Shown piece by piece: positions 17,688 to 25,938 of a DNA stretch of 64,000 nucleotides; position 1 is the first letter of the stretch, and every line of letters begins with the position of its first letter. The position numbers were made by a program, and so were the translations under genes. The stretch covers positions 186,001 through 250,000 of the forward strand of contig NC_015312.1 in NCBI RefSeq assembly GCF_000196675.2, written 5' to 3'. The DNA comes from Pseudonocardia benzenivorans CB1190 (GTDB lineage: Bacteria; Actinomycetota; Actinomycetes; Mycobacteriales; Pseudonocardiaceae). The notes beneath the pieces are model-generated. The model was not told where the DNA came from. It saw nothing but the letters and a program-made list of their open reading frames with translations, and ran no database searches.

Positions 17688-19625
17688 TCAGGCGTTCTCG
17701 TCGACGCCGTAGAGGCGGGCCCAGTTGGCGCGGCTCGTGAGCTCCGGCATCGCCGCCCGGTAGCTCTCGACGACCGAGGGGGCCTCCTTCTGCAGCCGGC
17801 GCAGCGTGCGGGCCGCCCGCTTGGCGAGCTGGGCCGCGAGCACCCGGTCCCGGGTGCGGATGCGCACGCCCTGCTCGGACATGTCGGTGACGTACGCCTT
17901 GGCGAACGTCGAGGTGTGCCACCAGTGGGCGTCGCCCGCCGTGACGTACCCCGTCCGGTCCTTCGCCCGGTCGAGCGCCAGGTAGGTGACGCGCTTGAAC
18001 CACGTGGCCCGGGGCAGCCCGGGCGGGCCGGCCGGCCGCACGACGCGCAGCTCGCGGAAGTCCTTCTCGATCTCACCGACCGGATGCATGACGGTCTCGG
18101 GGTAGCGGGCCCGGATCCGGCGGATCTCCGCGGCCGCGGCGGCGGACCCGTCGGCCATGATCTCCGGGCCGCGCAGGAAGTCCTCGACGGCCTGCAGCAG
18201 GGTGGCCGCGAGGCCGTACTGCATCCCGACGAGGTACTGGGCGAGCATCTCGGTCAGCTTCGCCCCGACGACGCGCGTCGAGAAGCCCGTGTGCAGGGCC
18301 GCGGTGACCAGCGCGTTGCGGATGTTGAAGTACCGGTGCCACTCGTCCCAGTCCTTCCACCCGAAGTCGGCGTGCCACACCGCCGCACCGGGGAGGGAGA
18401 CCGTCGCGATGCCGTGGGCGCGCCCGCGGTAGCCGTACTCGACGTCGTCCCACTGGAAGAACATGGGCAGGGGGTAGCCGATTCGCCGGACCACCTCGGC
18501 CGGGATCAGGCACGCCCACCAGCCGTTGTACTCGGTGTCGACGCGACGCTCGACGACGTGCGGCAGGCCCTCCTCGTCGACGCCGAGCAGCATCGCGTCG
18601 TGCATGCCGTCCTCGACGGGCTGCCCGGCGAGCAGCTTCTCGGGCACCGCGTACTCCGCGCTGATGTGCAGCCTGCTGGGGTGCAGCAGGTTGAGCATCT
18701 GGCCGCCGACGATCATCGGGTTGCGCGTCCGGTTGGCGAATGCCGTGAGCCGGATGAGGATCTCCGGCTCGAGCAGCACGTCGTCGTCCATGAACACGGT
18801 GTCGGCGTCGGCGTCGGGCCCACCGGCCACCTCGAACAGGCCGCGGGTGAACCCGCCCGCGCCGCCCAGGTTCGGCTGGCGCAGGTAGACGAGCTGGTCG
18901 CCGAAGCGGGCCGCGACGGTCTCGAACCGGGGCCGGGACTCGACGGGGTCGCTGCCCTGGTCGACGACGTAGACCGTGCGGATCGCGGCGAGCGCCTCGG
19001 GGTCGTTGGCGAGTGCCTCGAGGGTGTTGAGGCAGTCGTCGACGCGGTTGAAGGTGCAGATCACCATGGAGGCGGGGCGCGGGCGCGCCGTCCGCGCGAC
19101 CGACCAGCGGACCTCGGACACGGCAAGCTCGCCGGCGCCGGTGCCCAGCTCGAGCCAGAGCCCGCCACCGTCGGTGAAGCGGTCGACCCGTACCTCGAAC
19201 CGCAGGGCGACGGCCTCGGCCTCGATGACGTCCTGCGCCGCGACGATCCGCGGGATGCGGTTGGTGTCCGACGCCATGACCCGCACCCGCCCGGTACCGC
19301 TCACGACGAGCGAGACCTCGAGCTCGGTGACGTCGGTCCAGCGTTGCCAGTAGGTCGCGTGCACGCGACCGAAGTAGGTGTTCGTCGACAGCCGCGAGTC
19401 GGGCATCACGACGACACCGCCGCGCTCGCGGCGCGCAGTGCCGACCTCGACGACGGAGTACAGGTCCTCGGGAACCAGCGGTGACGGACCGTCGAACAGC
19501 CCACGTTGGATCAGCAGCCGGTCGGCGGCGCCGGGATCTCCGAGTCCGGCGGTGCGGGCCTCGGAGGCGGGGGCGATTCCGGTCTCGTCGGCCGGGAGCT
19601 CGGTGGTGCCGGGGGAACCTGCCAT
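17688..19625 (-). CDS. GlfT2 paralogue, GlfT2-type glycosyltransferase
   Basis: A 645-residue protein with the full GlfT2 architecture: N-terminal beta domain, TFNRV, DDD at residues 280-282, W392-D393-D394, His418 and a helical C-terminus. All residues expected for catalysis are kept, yet sequence outside the motifs differs widely from the glfT2 gene facing it, so it is not a recent copy. It may extend, start or branch a galactofuranose chain, or use another furanose donor. Emb lies 197 bp upstream on the same strand. The ATG matches the start of similarity; upstream codons in frame add only low-complexity sequence. Specificity is unknown. Confidence 0.88.
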   Translation of the reverse strand: MAGSPGTTELPADETGIAPASEARTAGLGDPGAADRLLIQRGLFDGPSPLVPEDLYSVVEVGTARRERGGVVVMPDSRLSTNTYFGRVHATYWQRWTDVTELEVSLVVSGTGRVRVMASDTNRIPRIVAAQDVIEAEAVALRFEVRVDRFTDGGGLWLELGTGAGELAVSEVRWSVARTARPRPASMVICTFNRVDDCLNTLEALANDPEALAAIRTVYVVDQGSDPVESRPRFETVAARFGDQLVYLRQPNLGGAGGFTRGLFEVAGGPDADADTVFMDDDVLLEPEILIRLTAFANRTRNPMIVGGQMLNLLHPSRLHISAEYAVPEKLLAGQPVEDGMHDAMLLGVDEEGLPHVVERRVDTEYNGWWACLIPAEVVRRIGYPLPMFFQWDDVEYGYRGRAHGIATVSLPGAAVWHADFGWKDWDEWHRYFNIRNALVTAALHTGFSTRVVGAKLTEMLAQYLVGMQYGLAATLLQAVEDFLRGPEIMADGSAAAAAEIRRIRARYPETVMHPVGEIEKDFRELRVVRPAGPPGLPRATWFKRVTYLALDRAKDRTGYVTAGDAHWWHTSTFAKAYVTDMSEQGVRIRTRDRVLAAQLAKRAARTLRRLQKEAPSVVESYRAAMPELTSRANWARLYGVDENA

Positions 19626-19822
19626 GCGGGCGATCGTCCTTCGGTACGAGGTCGTTCCAGGGCGTCGTGCACTGGTCATTGTGGGTGACACCGGGTCGGG
19701 CGGCAGCGCCGGGGCGGAGCACGGCGTCGCCCCGCAGGTCGGGCCGGGATGCCTCCCCACGGCCCAGGATGCCATCACCCCCGGTCACGGCGCGTCACCG
19801 ACGGTGCGGCCGGTGCGCCGTG

Positions 19823-22810
19823 TCAGCCGATCAGCCGGATCCGCCCGTCCGAGTGCAGACCGGACACGGCACGTTGCGAGACGACCGGTGTGACGGTCGT
19901 CATCGGCTGCCGCGGCTGCCAGTGGTAGAGCTGCCTGGGGTCGCGGGTCGGGTTCCCGACGACGTACATCGCCATCCGCTGTTCGGTGACGAGCAGCCGC
20001 GGTGTCGCGAACGGCCCACCGTGCACGGGCGAGTAGGTGACGGCGCCCGAGTCGTCCGCCGCGGGCGGGCCGACGCGCCACTGCGGCAGACCCGCGGACC
20101 CGTCGGCGATCCGGGCGGGCGTCAGGCAGCCGTACGCGAACGCGACGGGCCAGTCCAGGATCGCCGACGTCCCCGCGGGGAGCACGGCCGACATCGGCGT
20201 GAGCCGCGGGACCCGGGGGATCGACGCGACGGCCGTCGACACCGCGCCGTCGGCGATCGGGGCATGGACGGAGAGTCTGACGACGCTCGCCCCCGGGGGT
20301 GCCATGAGCCGGGCGTCGGTGGGCGTCGTCCCACCGGCGAGCGGGACGGGCAGCGCGGCGAGCGAGGGGCCGTCGGGCGCCGCGGCGAACTCCGCGAGCA
20401 GGGAGTCGCCGGGCCGCAGCGATCCCGTCGTCGTGACGACGACCGGCAGGCCGCCGTCCCGCTGGGCCGGGTCGAGCTGCAGCCACGCCGAGCTGCCGAC
20501 GCCCGCCACGGCGATCCCGGGCAGCTCACGGCCGCCGACGTCCGCGGCGACGGTCGGCAGGGTCGGCCGGAAGGGACCGACCGCGGGCAGCACGCCCGCC
20601 GCCGGGTCGGTCTCGACGAGCAGATCGCGCTCCAGGCCGCACGACTGCCCGCGGACCGTCGCCGCCGCGTCGGACGCGACGGTCCAGCCGGCGCGCAGTG
20701 CCGTGCGCCCGAAACCGAGCATCTGGACCGCCAGCACGATCCCGACCAGCACGAGCGCGGCCGTCGCCGGGGCGGGAACCCAGCGTGGGGGCGCGGCCGG
20801 CACGGTCGCGCGGTCGCCCGTCGCACGCCACACCGCCCACCCGGCGACGACCACGACGACGAGCACGCCGACGCCCGTCCACAGCACGACGGGCGTCCGG
20901 CCGAGGATCCGCAGCCCGTCCCAGCGCGAGACGTACCAGCCCGACACGAAGGGCCACGTGTCCGTGCCGGACAGCACGAGTGCGCCGACGACCGTCAGCA
21001 CCGCCGTCCCGGCGAGCACCGCGGTCAGGGTCCTGCCGCGGGTACGGACGCGCAGCGCCGCGCCGGTCCAGCCCACGAGTGCGACGACGAGCACCGCCGC
21101 CCCGACGCCGGCGAGCACCCCGAACTGCTGGGTCCACTTGGTCGGGGTGGTCGTCAGCGCGAGGACGCTCAGCACGAAGCCGGCGAGCAGCCGGCGGGTG
21201 GGCCCGGCGGCGATCCCGGAGCGTCCCCGGCCGAGGGTCGTCCAGACGACGCCCGCGGCCGCGGCGAGCGTCAGCAGCACCGGTAGCCGCTTGGCGAGCG
21301 AGCCCTGGAAGTCGCCCGGCGTCAGCAGCAGCTGGTAGCGCTGGAACTCCTCGTACCACGGCACGCCGCCGCCGATCTGGCGCCGGATCCGGACCGACTC
21401 GAGCATCGCGGCCAGGCTCTGGTCGTAGACCGTCAGCAGCGCGGGCGCGACCGCCGCGGCGAGCAGCCCCACGGCCAGCGGGAACCGGTGCAGGTCGCGC
21501 CGGGTGCGCAGCAGCCGCACGAGCGGGACGGCCGCGGCGAGCACGGGGGTGTAGGCGATGACCCCGCCGGGGGTGACGGTCGTGGTCAGCCCGGCGGCGA
21601 CGAGCGCGACGGCCAGCGGGAGCACCGCTCGGCGGGCAACGGCCCGTTCCACCGCGACGAGTGCGACGAGTGTGCCGACGGCCACCCAGGGTTCCGGCCG
21701 CAGTCCCAGCTCGAACGGCAGCCACCACGCGGCGAACGCGGCGGCGGCGATCCACGGCGTCGACCGGCGGGCCGCGAACCGACCCAGCCGGGGCAGCACC
21801 GCGCGCGACAGCAGCAGCCACGCCACGAGGCCGAGCAGCGTCGAGGGCAGCCGCAGCCACAGCATCGACGTCGAGACGGACGCCCACTCGCGCAGGAGCT
21901 CGTCGTACCAGCTGAACGGGGCCTCCGGCGCATTGAGCCAGCGGTAGGCGTTGCCGATGAAGCCGTCGGGACTGCGGACCATCCCGGCGATGTAGCCGTC
22001 GTCGACGGTGACCGGGCCGATCCACCACCACAGCGCGAGCAACAGCGCGACGACGGGGTCCACCGCGCGCGGGCGTCGAGGCCGGGCGAACAGCCGCACG
22101 CGTGGCAGGACCAGCTGGTCGCAGCGCCGGAGCGCGACGAGCGTGCCGAGCAGCCCGAGCACCGCGATCGTGCCCAGCGCCGCCTTGAGCGGGCCGATGG
22201 AGGTCTCGAAGCGGGTGTCGGCGACGAGGTCGAGCGTCGGCGCCCCCGGTCCCGGAGGCACATCGGTGAACGCGCCGGCGACGGCGGGCCGCACGTCGCC
22301 GTCGACGGCCAGGACCGGGGTGCCGTCGCGCAGGACCTGGGTACGGGCCGGGCCGGAGCCGACCGAGAAGGTGCAGGGGCCGCTGCCGACCGGCGTGGTG
22401 CCCAGGTCGACGCCCGCGCTGCGGACGAGCAGGCCCGGGCCGGGGGCGGCGACGAGGTCGAGACCCTGCAGCGGGACGGCCTGCGGGTCCGGGTCGGCCG
22501 GGACGGTGGAGAACAGGGTCGTGCCGGGCGCGGCGGCCCGGACGGCGTCGCAGCCTATGGTCGCGGTGAGCGAGATCGGCTGGTAGGGCATCAGCGGGAT
22601 CGCGGCGGCCGGTCCGGTGTCGGCGTCCCACGTGTACCGGGCCTGGATCTGGGTGACCGGCGCGAACGGGAAGGCCAGCACCGCGAGGATCGTCACCAGG
22701 CCGAGGACGAACGCCCAGTCGGCCGGCCCCGGGGCACGCCGGGGCCGGGCGGAGGCGGGTTCCGGAGGCGTCGGGTCGACGGCCTCGCGAGCGTCGGCCG
22801 GTGACACCAC
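19823..22810 (-). CDS. emb: Arabinosyltransferase (EmbA/B/C family, GT53)
   Basis: A 995-residue membrane arabinosyltransferase that adds arabinofuranose from decaprenyl-phospho-arabinose to arabinogalactan or lipoarabinomannan-type chains. Emb features are an N-terminal helix (about 33-50), a periplasmic domain, and the catalytic loop TVDDGYI with Asp270-Asp271 ahead of GFIGNAYRWLNAPEAPFSWY. A multi-helix GT-C core and a C-terminal carbohydrate-binding domain with WPVAFAYGC and QWRVGP follow. Only one emb is present in this window, as in corynebacteria, whereas M. tuberculosis has three in tandem. The GTG start has a TAGCCT -10 box 6 nt upstream. Confidence 0.93.
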   Translation of the reverse strand: MVSPADAREAVDPTPPEPASARPRRAPGPADWAFVLGLVTILAVLAFPFAPVTQIQARYTWDADTGPAAAIPLMPYQPISLTATIGCDAVRAAAPGTTLFSTVPADPDPQAVPLQGLDLVAAPGPGLLVRSAGVDLGTTPVGSGPCTFSVGSGPARTQVLRDGTPVLAVDGDVRPAVAGAFTDVPPGPGAPTLDLVADTRFETSIGPLKAALGTIAVLGLLGTLVALRRCDQLVLPRVRLFARPRRPRAVDPVVALLLALWWWIGPVTVDDGYIAGMVRSPDGFIGNAYRWLNAPEAPFSWYDELLREWASVSTSMLWLRLPSTLLGLVAWLLLSRAVLPRLGRFAARRSTPWIAAAAFAAWWLPFELGLRPEPWVAVGTLVALVAVERAVARRAVLPLAVALVAAGLTTTVTPGGVIAYTPVLAAAVPLVRLLRTRRDLHRFPLAVGLLAAAVAPALLTVYDQSLAAMLESVRIRRQIGGGVPWYEEFQRYQLLLTPGDFQGSLAKRLPVLLTLAAAAGVVWTTLGRGRSGIAAGPTRRLLAGFVLSVLALTTTPTKWTQQFGVLAGVGAAVLVVALVGWTGAALRVRTRGRTLTAVLAGTAVLTVVGALVLSGTDTWPFVSGWYVSRWDGLRILGRTPVVLWTGVGVLVVVVVAGWAVWRATGDRATVPAAPPRWVPAPATAALVLVGIVLAVQMLGFGRTALRAGWTVASDAAATVRGQSCGLERDLLVETDPAAGVLPAVGPFRPTLPTVAADVGGRELPGIAVAGVGSSAWLQLDPAQRDGGLPVVVTTTGSLRPGDSLLAEFAAAPDGPSLAALPVPLAGGTTPTDARLMAPPGASVVRLSVHAPIADGAVSTAVASIPRVPRLTPMSAVLPAGTSAILDWPVAFAYGCLTPARIADGSAGLPQWRVGPPAADDSGAVTYSPVHGGPFATPRLLVTEQRMAMYVVGNPTRDPRQLYHWQPRQPMTTVTPVVSQRAVSGLHSDGRIRLIG

Positions 22811-22816
22811 CCGGGC

Positions 22817-22822
22817 AGGCTA
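22817..22822 (-). promoter_or_regulatory. -10 box (TAGCCT) for a leaderless emb start
   Basis: On the minus strand TAGCCT is followed by 6 nt and the GTG of emb. It lies in the 229-bp divergent gap shared with the acyltransferase gene. Confidence 0.55.
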
Positions 22823-23039
22823 GCGCCGGGGCCGGCCGGGCCGGGTCGGCAACCGGACGTGACACGCCGAGTGACGCTGAGTAATCGTACGTTGCACTCG
22901 GTCACGCCCTTTCTCAGTTGATCGTGGGATACGTCCGGATGCCGCTGGGCGCTCACCGACAGTGAGTAGTCGGCTGCTCCATTCAGGCGCTGTCGAGGGA
23001 CGCCCGTTACGGGCATCGGTCACCCTCGTTCAGGTTCGT

Positions 23040-24443
23040 GTGACGACCACTGCCGCGGACAGCGGCACGCGCCCTCTCGCGGGGCACCTGCGGGCACTCA
23101 CCGGACTGCGCGTCGTCGCCGCCGTCTGGGTCGTCGTCTTCCACTTCCACTTCACGGCGCTGCCGGGGATGGCCGACGTCGTGAAGGTCGCCGGGCCGGT
23201 CGTGACGACGGGCGCACTCGGCGTCGACCTGTTCTTCGTGCTCAGCGGGTTCGTGATCGCCTACACCTACCTCGACGCGCTCGGCCCGGCAGTGCACGTG
23301 AGGGCCGCGGCGCGGTTCGTGTGGGCGCGGGCGGCGCGGCTGTGGCCCGCCTACGTCGTCGTGTTCAACCTGTTCGGCGTCTGGGTGCTCGCGCGGTACC
23401 TGTTCGGCCACGACGGGGTGGTCGCCTTCCAGTCGGTGCAGCCGGTCGTCAGCGTCGGGGAGTGGGTCCGCCAGCTGTTCATGGTCCAGCTGTGGGACCA
23501 CAGCTTCTTCGACGGCGCGTCGTGGGTCGGGTCGACGTGGTCGATCAGTGCTGAGTGGCTCGCCTACCTGCTGTTCCCGCTCGCCGCACCGATGGTCCAC
23601 CGCATCCGCCGGCTGCCCGTCCCGGTTCTCGCCGTGGTCGCGCTCGCGCTCATGGCTCCGATGGCCTGGGCCTACCTCGCGCTCGGCAGCCCGTACTACC
23701 CGTGGAGCTGGGTCACCCGGATCCTGTGCGGGTTCGGTGCCGGGGTGCTGGTCTGCGTGATCGTGCGCCGCATCCGGGTCACCCCGCGCGCCCGCCGGGT
23801 CGCCTCGCACGTCGCGAACGGAGGCGTCGTGGCGATCGTGGCCGGGCTGTGGGTGGGTGAGCGGGTCGCGCCGGGGCGCGGCGGGGTCGTCATCGTGTTG
23901 TTCCCCGTGCTGATCGGTGCGCTCGCGCTGGCCGACGGCGGCGTGGCGCGGCTGCTGTCCTCGCGGGCGTTCGTCGCGGGGGGCCGGGCGTCCTACAGCC
24001 TCTACCTCGTCCACATCCCGATCTTCGAGGTCTACTGGCTGGCCATGGCGTACGTGTCCGCGCTGTGGCAGCCCACCGTCGCCGCGCACCTCGTCGGGCT
24101 GGCGGTTCTGGCCCTGACGGGACCGACGGCCTGGGCGCTGCACCGGTGGGTCGAGGAGCCGGGCAGCCGGTGGATGCGGGCGCTGCCGGCGCGACTCGCC
24201 ATCCGGCACAACCGGGCCGGACGCGCGACACTGCACACGTCGCCGGGTGGCGGTCCGTCGCGCGACCGCCGGCCGCCGCTCGGCACACACCCCGTGGCCG
24301 CGGGTCCGACCGTGTCCTACGGGCCGCCCCGTCAGCGCAGGCCCCGGCACGCGGCGGCGCTGGGAGTGCCGTCCGCGCTCGTCACCACGGGGGCTCCGGT
24401 CGCCGGCGGGAGACACGCCCGCAGGCCCGCGACGGGCGTCTGA
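23040..24443 (+). CDS. Acyltransferase 3 family membrane protein (OafA/YrhL type)
   Basis: 467 residues with about 10 transmembrane helices and the acyltransferase-3 signature: LRALTGLRVVAAVWVVVFHF (catalytic His), GVDLFFVLSGFVIAY, RLWPAY and a late SYSLYLVHIP. These enzymes move acyl groups onto exported sugars or lipids. Beside emb, modification of arabinan (for example succinylation) is a reasonable guess, not shown. The last 70 residues are Arg/Pro-rich and probably disordered. The GTG start is chosen over the upstream codons because the catalytic block then begins near residue 15. Confidence 0.82.
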   Translation: MTTTAADSGTRPLAGHLRALTGLRVVAAVWVVVFHFHFTALPGMADVVKVAGPVVTTGALGVDLFFVLSGFVIAYTYLDALGPAVHVRAAARFVWARAARLWPAYVVVFNLFGVWVLARYLFGHDGVVAFQSVQPVVSVGEWVRQLFMVQLWDHSFFDGASWVGSTWSISAEWLAYLLFPLAAPMVHRIRRLPVPVLAVVALALMAPMAWAYLALGSPYYPWSWVTRILCGFGAGVLVCVIVRRIRVTPRARRVASHVANGGVVAIVAGLWVGERVAPGRGGVVIVLFPVLIGALALADGGVARLLSSRAFVAGGRASYSLYLVHIPIFEVYWLAMAYVSALWQPTVAAHLVGLAVLALTGPTAWALHRWVEEPGSRWMRALPARLAIRHNRAGRATLHTSPGGGPSRDRRPPLGTHPVAAGPTVSYGPPRQRRPRHAAALGVPSALVTTGAPVAGGRHARRPATGV

Positions 24444-24494
24444 CCACAGGGGCCCGCTCGCACCCGCCGGCTCGCCGATGGTGTGCTGACCACG

Positions 24495-25154
24495 ATGAGC
24501 GACGACCAGCCCCCTCCCGGTGCGCCGACCTCGACGGCCCGCGCCGAGCGCGTGACCGAGTGGCACGTGCGGGTCGCCCGGCACCACCTCGGCCCCGGCC
24601 CCTATCTCGACCACCTCTGTACCGACGGCAGGCGGCTGCGCCTGCTCTCGCGGGAGGGCCCGGCAAGCGGGTACGTCGCCGACGCCACCGTTGTGCAGCG
24701 GGTCCGCGAGGAGGCACCGGGCTGCCCCGTCGTCGGCGACCCCGACGACCTCCCCGACGCCGGCTTCCACGCGGTCGTCGCCGTCGAGGGCCTCGACGCA
24801 CTCGACGACGCGGGAGTCCTCGCCGCGATCGACCTGTGGAAGCGGGTGCTGCGGCCCGGTGGTCGCGTCCTCGTGCAGGCGCCCGACGCCGGGGGACGCG
24901 GGCCGGTGCTGCGTGGCGTCGAGCGGGTGCTCGGCGACCGGGACCACGGGCGTTGGGCAGAGCTGCTGGAGAGCGGCGGCCTGACGATCCTGCGCCAGGG
25001 CAGCGACGGCCTGTCGCGTCCGCCCTACGGCCGGGTGCCGGCCTGGCTGGACGTGCGGCTGCTGTCCACCTCGTCCCAGTTGTCGGCGGGCCGGCTGGTG
25101 CTCGGGCCCGGGTCGGGCGAGGCCGCGGTGTTCGTCGTGGAGGTTCCCGGGTGA
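24495..25154 (+). CDS. Methyltransferase-like protein with a degenerate SAM site
   Basis: 219 residues. The segment VLRPGGRVLVQAPD and the preceding LDALDDAGVL block resemble the later motifs of class I methyltransferases. The glycine-rich SAM motif I is not recognisable, the nearest being LRLLSREGP, so the enzyme may be inactive or diverged. The stop overlaps an in-frame ATG of the nitroreductase gene, so the two are probably cotranscribed. No function is claimed. Confidence 0.6.
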   Translation: MSDDQPPPGAPTSTARAERVTEWHVRVARHHLGPGPYLDHLCTDGRRLRLLSREGPASGYVADATVVQRVREEAPGCPVVGDPDDLPDAGFHAVVAVEGLDALDDAGVLAAIDLWKRVLRPGGRVLVQAPDAGGRGPVLRGVERVLGDRDHGRWAELLESGGLTILRQGSDGLSRPPYGRVPAWLDVRLLSTSSQLSAGRLVLGPGSGEAAVFVVEVPG

Positions 25155-25165
25155 TGATCGGGGGC

Positions 25166-25819
25166 ATGACCGAACTGCTGCCCCTCGACCCCGACCAGCT
25201 GCTGACGACGACCCGGTCCGTCCGCAAGCGTCTCGACCTCGAACGTCCGGTGCCGCTGGAGATCGTCCGGGAGTGCCTCGAGATCGCCATGCAGGCGCCG
25301 ACCGGCAGCAACCGGCAGGGCTGGCACTGGATCGTCGTGACCGACCCCGATCTGCGCAGGTCCGTCGCCGACCTCTACGCGCGCTCCTATCGCGCCTACC
25401 GCGACAGCGCCACGTACGCGGGCTCGGGCGACCCGTCGCAGAGCGCCGAGCGCCAGGCCACCCAGGCCCGGGTCAGCACCAGCGCCGACTTCCTCGCCGA
25501 CCACATGGCCGAGGTCCCGGTGCTGGTCATCGGCGCCATCCACGCCGGAGCCGAGCTCCCCGCGGGCAACCAGGCCGGTCTGTGGGGATCGCTGCTCCCC
25601 GCGGCGTGGAGCCTGCAGCTCGCCCTGCGCGCCCGCGGCCTCGGCAGCGCCTGGACGACGCTGCACCTCAGCTACGAGAAGGAGGTCGCCGAGATCCTGG
25701 GCATCCCGCCGAACGTCCGGCAGGGCGTCCTGCTGCCCGTCGCCTGGACGAAGGGCACCGACTTCAAGCCCGCCCACCGCGAACCGCTCGACACCGTCCT
25801 CCACGTCGACGGCTGGTGA
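25166..25819 (+). CDS. Nitroreductase family protein
   Basis: A 217-residue FMN-dependent nitroreductase-fold protein. TTRSVRKRLD at the N-terminus and MQAPTGSNRQGWHWIVV form the FMN-binding part. LLPAAWSLQLALRARGLGSAWTT is the conserved central helix. It would reduce nitro, quinone or similar substrates with NAD(P)H. An ATG 12 bp upstream overlaps the previous stop and is an equally possible start. A small inverted repeat follows the stop. Confidence 0.85.
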   Translation: MTELLPLDPDQLLTTTRSVRKRLDLERPVPLEIVRECLEIAMQAPTGSNRQGWHWIVVTDPDLRRSVADLYARSYRAYRDSATYAGSGDPSQSAERQATQARVSTSADFLADHMAEVPVLVIGAIHAGAELPAGNQAGLWGSLLPAAWSLQLALRARGLGSAWTTLHLSYEKEVAEILGIPPNVRQGVLLPVAWTKGTDFKPAHREPLDTVLHVDGW

Positions 25820-25838
25820 GTCGGACGGGCCCTCCGAC
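25820..25838 (+). terminator. Weak hairpin after the nitroreductase gene
   Basis: GTCGGA and TCCGAC flank a GC-rich 7-nt loop, right at the nitroreductase stop. The short stem makes this only a possible terminator. Confidence 0.3.
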
Positions 25839-25938
25839 ACGCGACCGTTCGGACGCTCGCGGACCCGACCTCGGCAATAGCATGGGGGTGGGCCCCGATC
25901 CGGGGCCGTTCCCGCGTTGATCGGATGGAGTGCCCGTC

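Noticed and set aside
24495..25154. Functional SAM methyltransferase call for this gene
   Set aside because: Motif I with its glycines is not visible. Only the later LRPGGRVLV-type segment is present, so it is called degenerate.
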